Positions 5,637-6,456 of a stretch of 6,456 nucleotides of DNA are shown here, piece after piece. Position 1 is the stretch's first letter. Each line of letters starts with the position of its first letter. The notes below the pieces were generated by a model that had not been told where the DNA came from, searched no databases, and saw nothing but the letters and a program-made list of their open reading frames with translations. The DNA is from an uncultured bacterium (GTDB taxonomy: Bacteria > Actinomycetota > Coriobacteriia > Coriobacteriales > Coriobacteriaceae): assembly GCA_905216045.1 (NCBI GenBank), contig CAJMSL010000111.1:1-6456 (forward strand), written 5' to 3'. The translations under genes and the position numbers were made by a program.

Positions 5637-6377
5637 CGCCCCTCGTGCTGGAACGCGGTGGTGCGTCAGGTGTTCGCCATGCTGCCGGTGGCCCCCGCCC
5701 GCGTGATTCCCATGCACACCTACCGCGTGGGACCGTGGTATCCCTTTGCCAACAACACGGGCCGCATCACCGATCCGAAGACCACGGTGGTCACGGGCGC
5801 CATTCTCTGCGCGCTTGCGGAAAACAGCATTGAAGGCTTCGTGTTCGATTCGAGCCGTCTGGAGCTCAAGAGCACCGCGCAGTACATCGGCGAACTCGAC
5901 GTGCAGGGCTCGCTCTCGCGCGAAAAGGTGTGGTTCCCGAACCTGCATCCCGACAAGGCCAAGGGCGAGGACAAATACACCAAGGTGGTGGAATTCAGCG
6001 CGCCCATCACCATAGGCTTCCGTCAGCTCGAGGTGCCGCGCTGGACGGCCACGCGCTGCTGGCGCATGGAATTCGCCGACGAGGAGGCCCGTCACGCGGC
6101 GCAGGGACACACGCCCTACGAGGTGAAGGTGCAGTTCGTCATTCCCGAGCAGGACGAGGGGCTCGACGACATTCCCGAACCCGGCCGCGACATCAAGGCC
6201 AAGCTGGACGAACCGCAGATCGACTACAGCGATCCCGAAGCCGTGCAGGAACGCCGCATGAACGGCGGCCAGATGGAACTGGTCCGCGTTCCCGGGCGTC
6301 CGGTGCGGATTCTTCTGCGCACGCTGGGCAAGAAGGACGAGGAAGGCTGCTGGATGGACACCGGCATTCTGTTCTGA
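5616..6377 (+). CDS. srfB: SrfB-family protein, C-terminal part
   Basis: About 253 C-terminal residues of a SrfB-type protein (family length is roughly 1000). SrfB is named as a virulence factor in the srfABC operon of Salmonella and occurs in many proteobacteria; its biochemical role is not established. Recognised by DALLLTGRPS at the beginning, PMHTYRVGPWYPF-NNTGRITDPKTT (a conserved SrfB block), GAILCALA, STAQYIGELD, ITIGFRQLEVPRW, and a C-terminus ending WMDTGILF. The frame is open without interruption from the join to the TGA at 6375-6377. The actual N-terminal part is missing because of the join at 5616-5636. The continuous + strand frame left of the join is antisense to the ABC ATPase and is not part of this protein. 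Bases and codons here likely belong to another organism than the rest of the window. Confidence 0.8.
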   Translation, partial: DALLLTGRPSCWNAVVRQVFAMLPVAPARVIPMHTYRVGPWYPFANNTGRITDPKTTVVTGAILCALAENSIEGFVFDSSRLELKSTAQYIGELDVQGSLSREKVWFPNLHPDKAKGEDKYTKVVEFSAPITIGFRQLEVPRWTATRCWRMEFADEEARHAAQGHTPYEVKVQFVIPEQDEGLDDIPEPGRDIKAKLDEPQIDYSDPEAVQERRMNGGQMELVRVPGRPVRILLRTLGKKDEEGCWMDTGILF

Positions 6378-6416
6378 TGCCCCTATCGAAAGCACATTTG
6401 AAAAGGAAGCCTTTTT

Positions 6417-6456
6417 ATGGATAAGGATACGATTGTTGCCGAGGCCAGACGCCTTA
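6417..6456 (+). CDS. Start of a gene downstream of srfB, probably srfC
   Basis: ATG at 6417 opens a frame reading MDKDTIVAEARRL to the window end. AAGGAA (6403-6408) lies eight bases upstream, a good ribosome site. The gap after the srfB stop is 39 bases on the same strand. In srfABC operons srfC follows srfB, so this is the natural guess, but 13 codons are too few to identify a family. Confidence 0.5.
   Translation, partial: MDKDTIVAEARRL

Noticed and set aside
5328..6377. 349-codon + strand protein as a complete SrfB-like gene
   Set aside because: The first ~96 codons are antisense to the ABC ATPase; SrfB similarity begins only at DALLLTGRPS near 5616.
5325..6395. Single 356-codon - strand protein ending in an ABC ATPase
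   Set aside because: Only the last ~100 residues are ATPase; the rest is the antisense of SrfB, so the apparent fusion is created by the join.
1..6456. CRISPR array, tRNA, rRNA, toxin-antitoxin or phage defence genes
   Set aside because: I looked on both strands and saw no regularly spaced repeats, RNA gene folds or matching protein families.

Overview
The window reads like a metagenomic contig from a high-GC gut bacterium. Gene content and style (Nfn/GltA-type flavoprotein pair, cytidylate-kinase-like protein, polar amino acid ABC operon with a Tat-type lipoprotein) suggest a Coriobacteriia member, perhaps Collinsella-like. That placement is inference from memory of such proteins, not from a search. 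The last ~820 bases appear to come from a different organism, joined at about 5616-5636.

Layout. Bases 1-78 do not continue the first gene in frame: a TAG at 67-69 lies just before it. At 79-705 (+) is the C-terminal three quarters of an FAD/NAD(P)-binding reductase subunit with a 2Fe-2S motif (NfnA/SfnB type). It overlaps by 10 bases a complete 469-residue GltA/NfnB-type flavoprotein (696-2105, +). The two together look like an electron-bifurcating NADH-dependent ferredoxin:NADP oxidoreductase rather than a true glutamate synthase. A good hairpin-plus-T-run terminator follows. A cytidylate-kinase-like protein (2232-2855, -) converges on it. Between that gene and the next operon are two inverted-repeat structures: a 9-bp one close to the kinase start, and a 108-base near-palindrome at 2920-3027 whose mismatches look selected for folding on the + strand.

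From 5636 down to 3027 on the - strand lies a polar amino acid ABC transporter operon in the order ATPase (only its C-terminal third present), substrate-binding lipoprotein, permease 1, permease 2. Gaps of 3-25 bases indicate one transcript. The binding protein would capture an amino acid (acidic or amide, by resemblance) outside the membrane, the two permeases form the channel and the ATPase drives it.

At 5616-5636 the ABC ATPase breaks off inside its signature motif (before GQQQRVA) and the + strand becomes the C-terminal part of a SrfB-family protein (DALLLTGRPS onward), ending at 6377 and followed by the start of another gene, probably srfC, at 6417. The bases at the join can be read as both GQQQRVA on the - strand and DALLLTG on the + strand, which is what an assembly chimera at a shared k-mer would look like.

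The strongest candidates for something new are the 108-base hairpin element and, for data quality, the chimeric join. I see no CRISPR array, tRNA, rRNA, transposase, or defence/toxin system.
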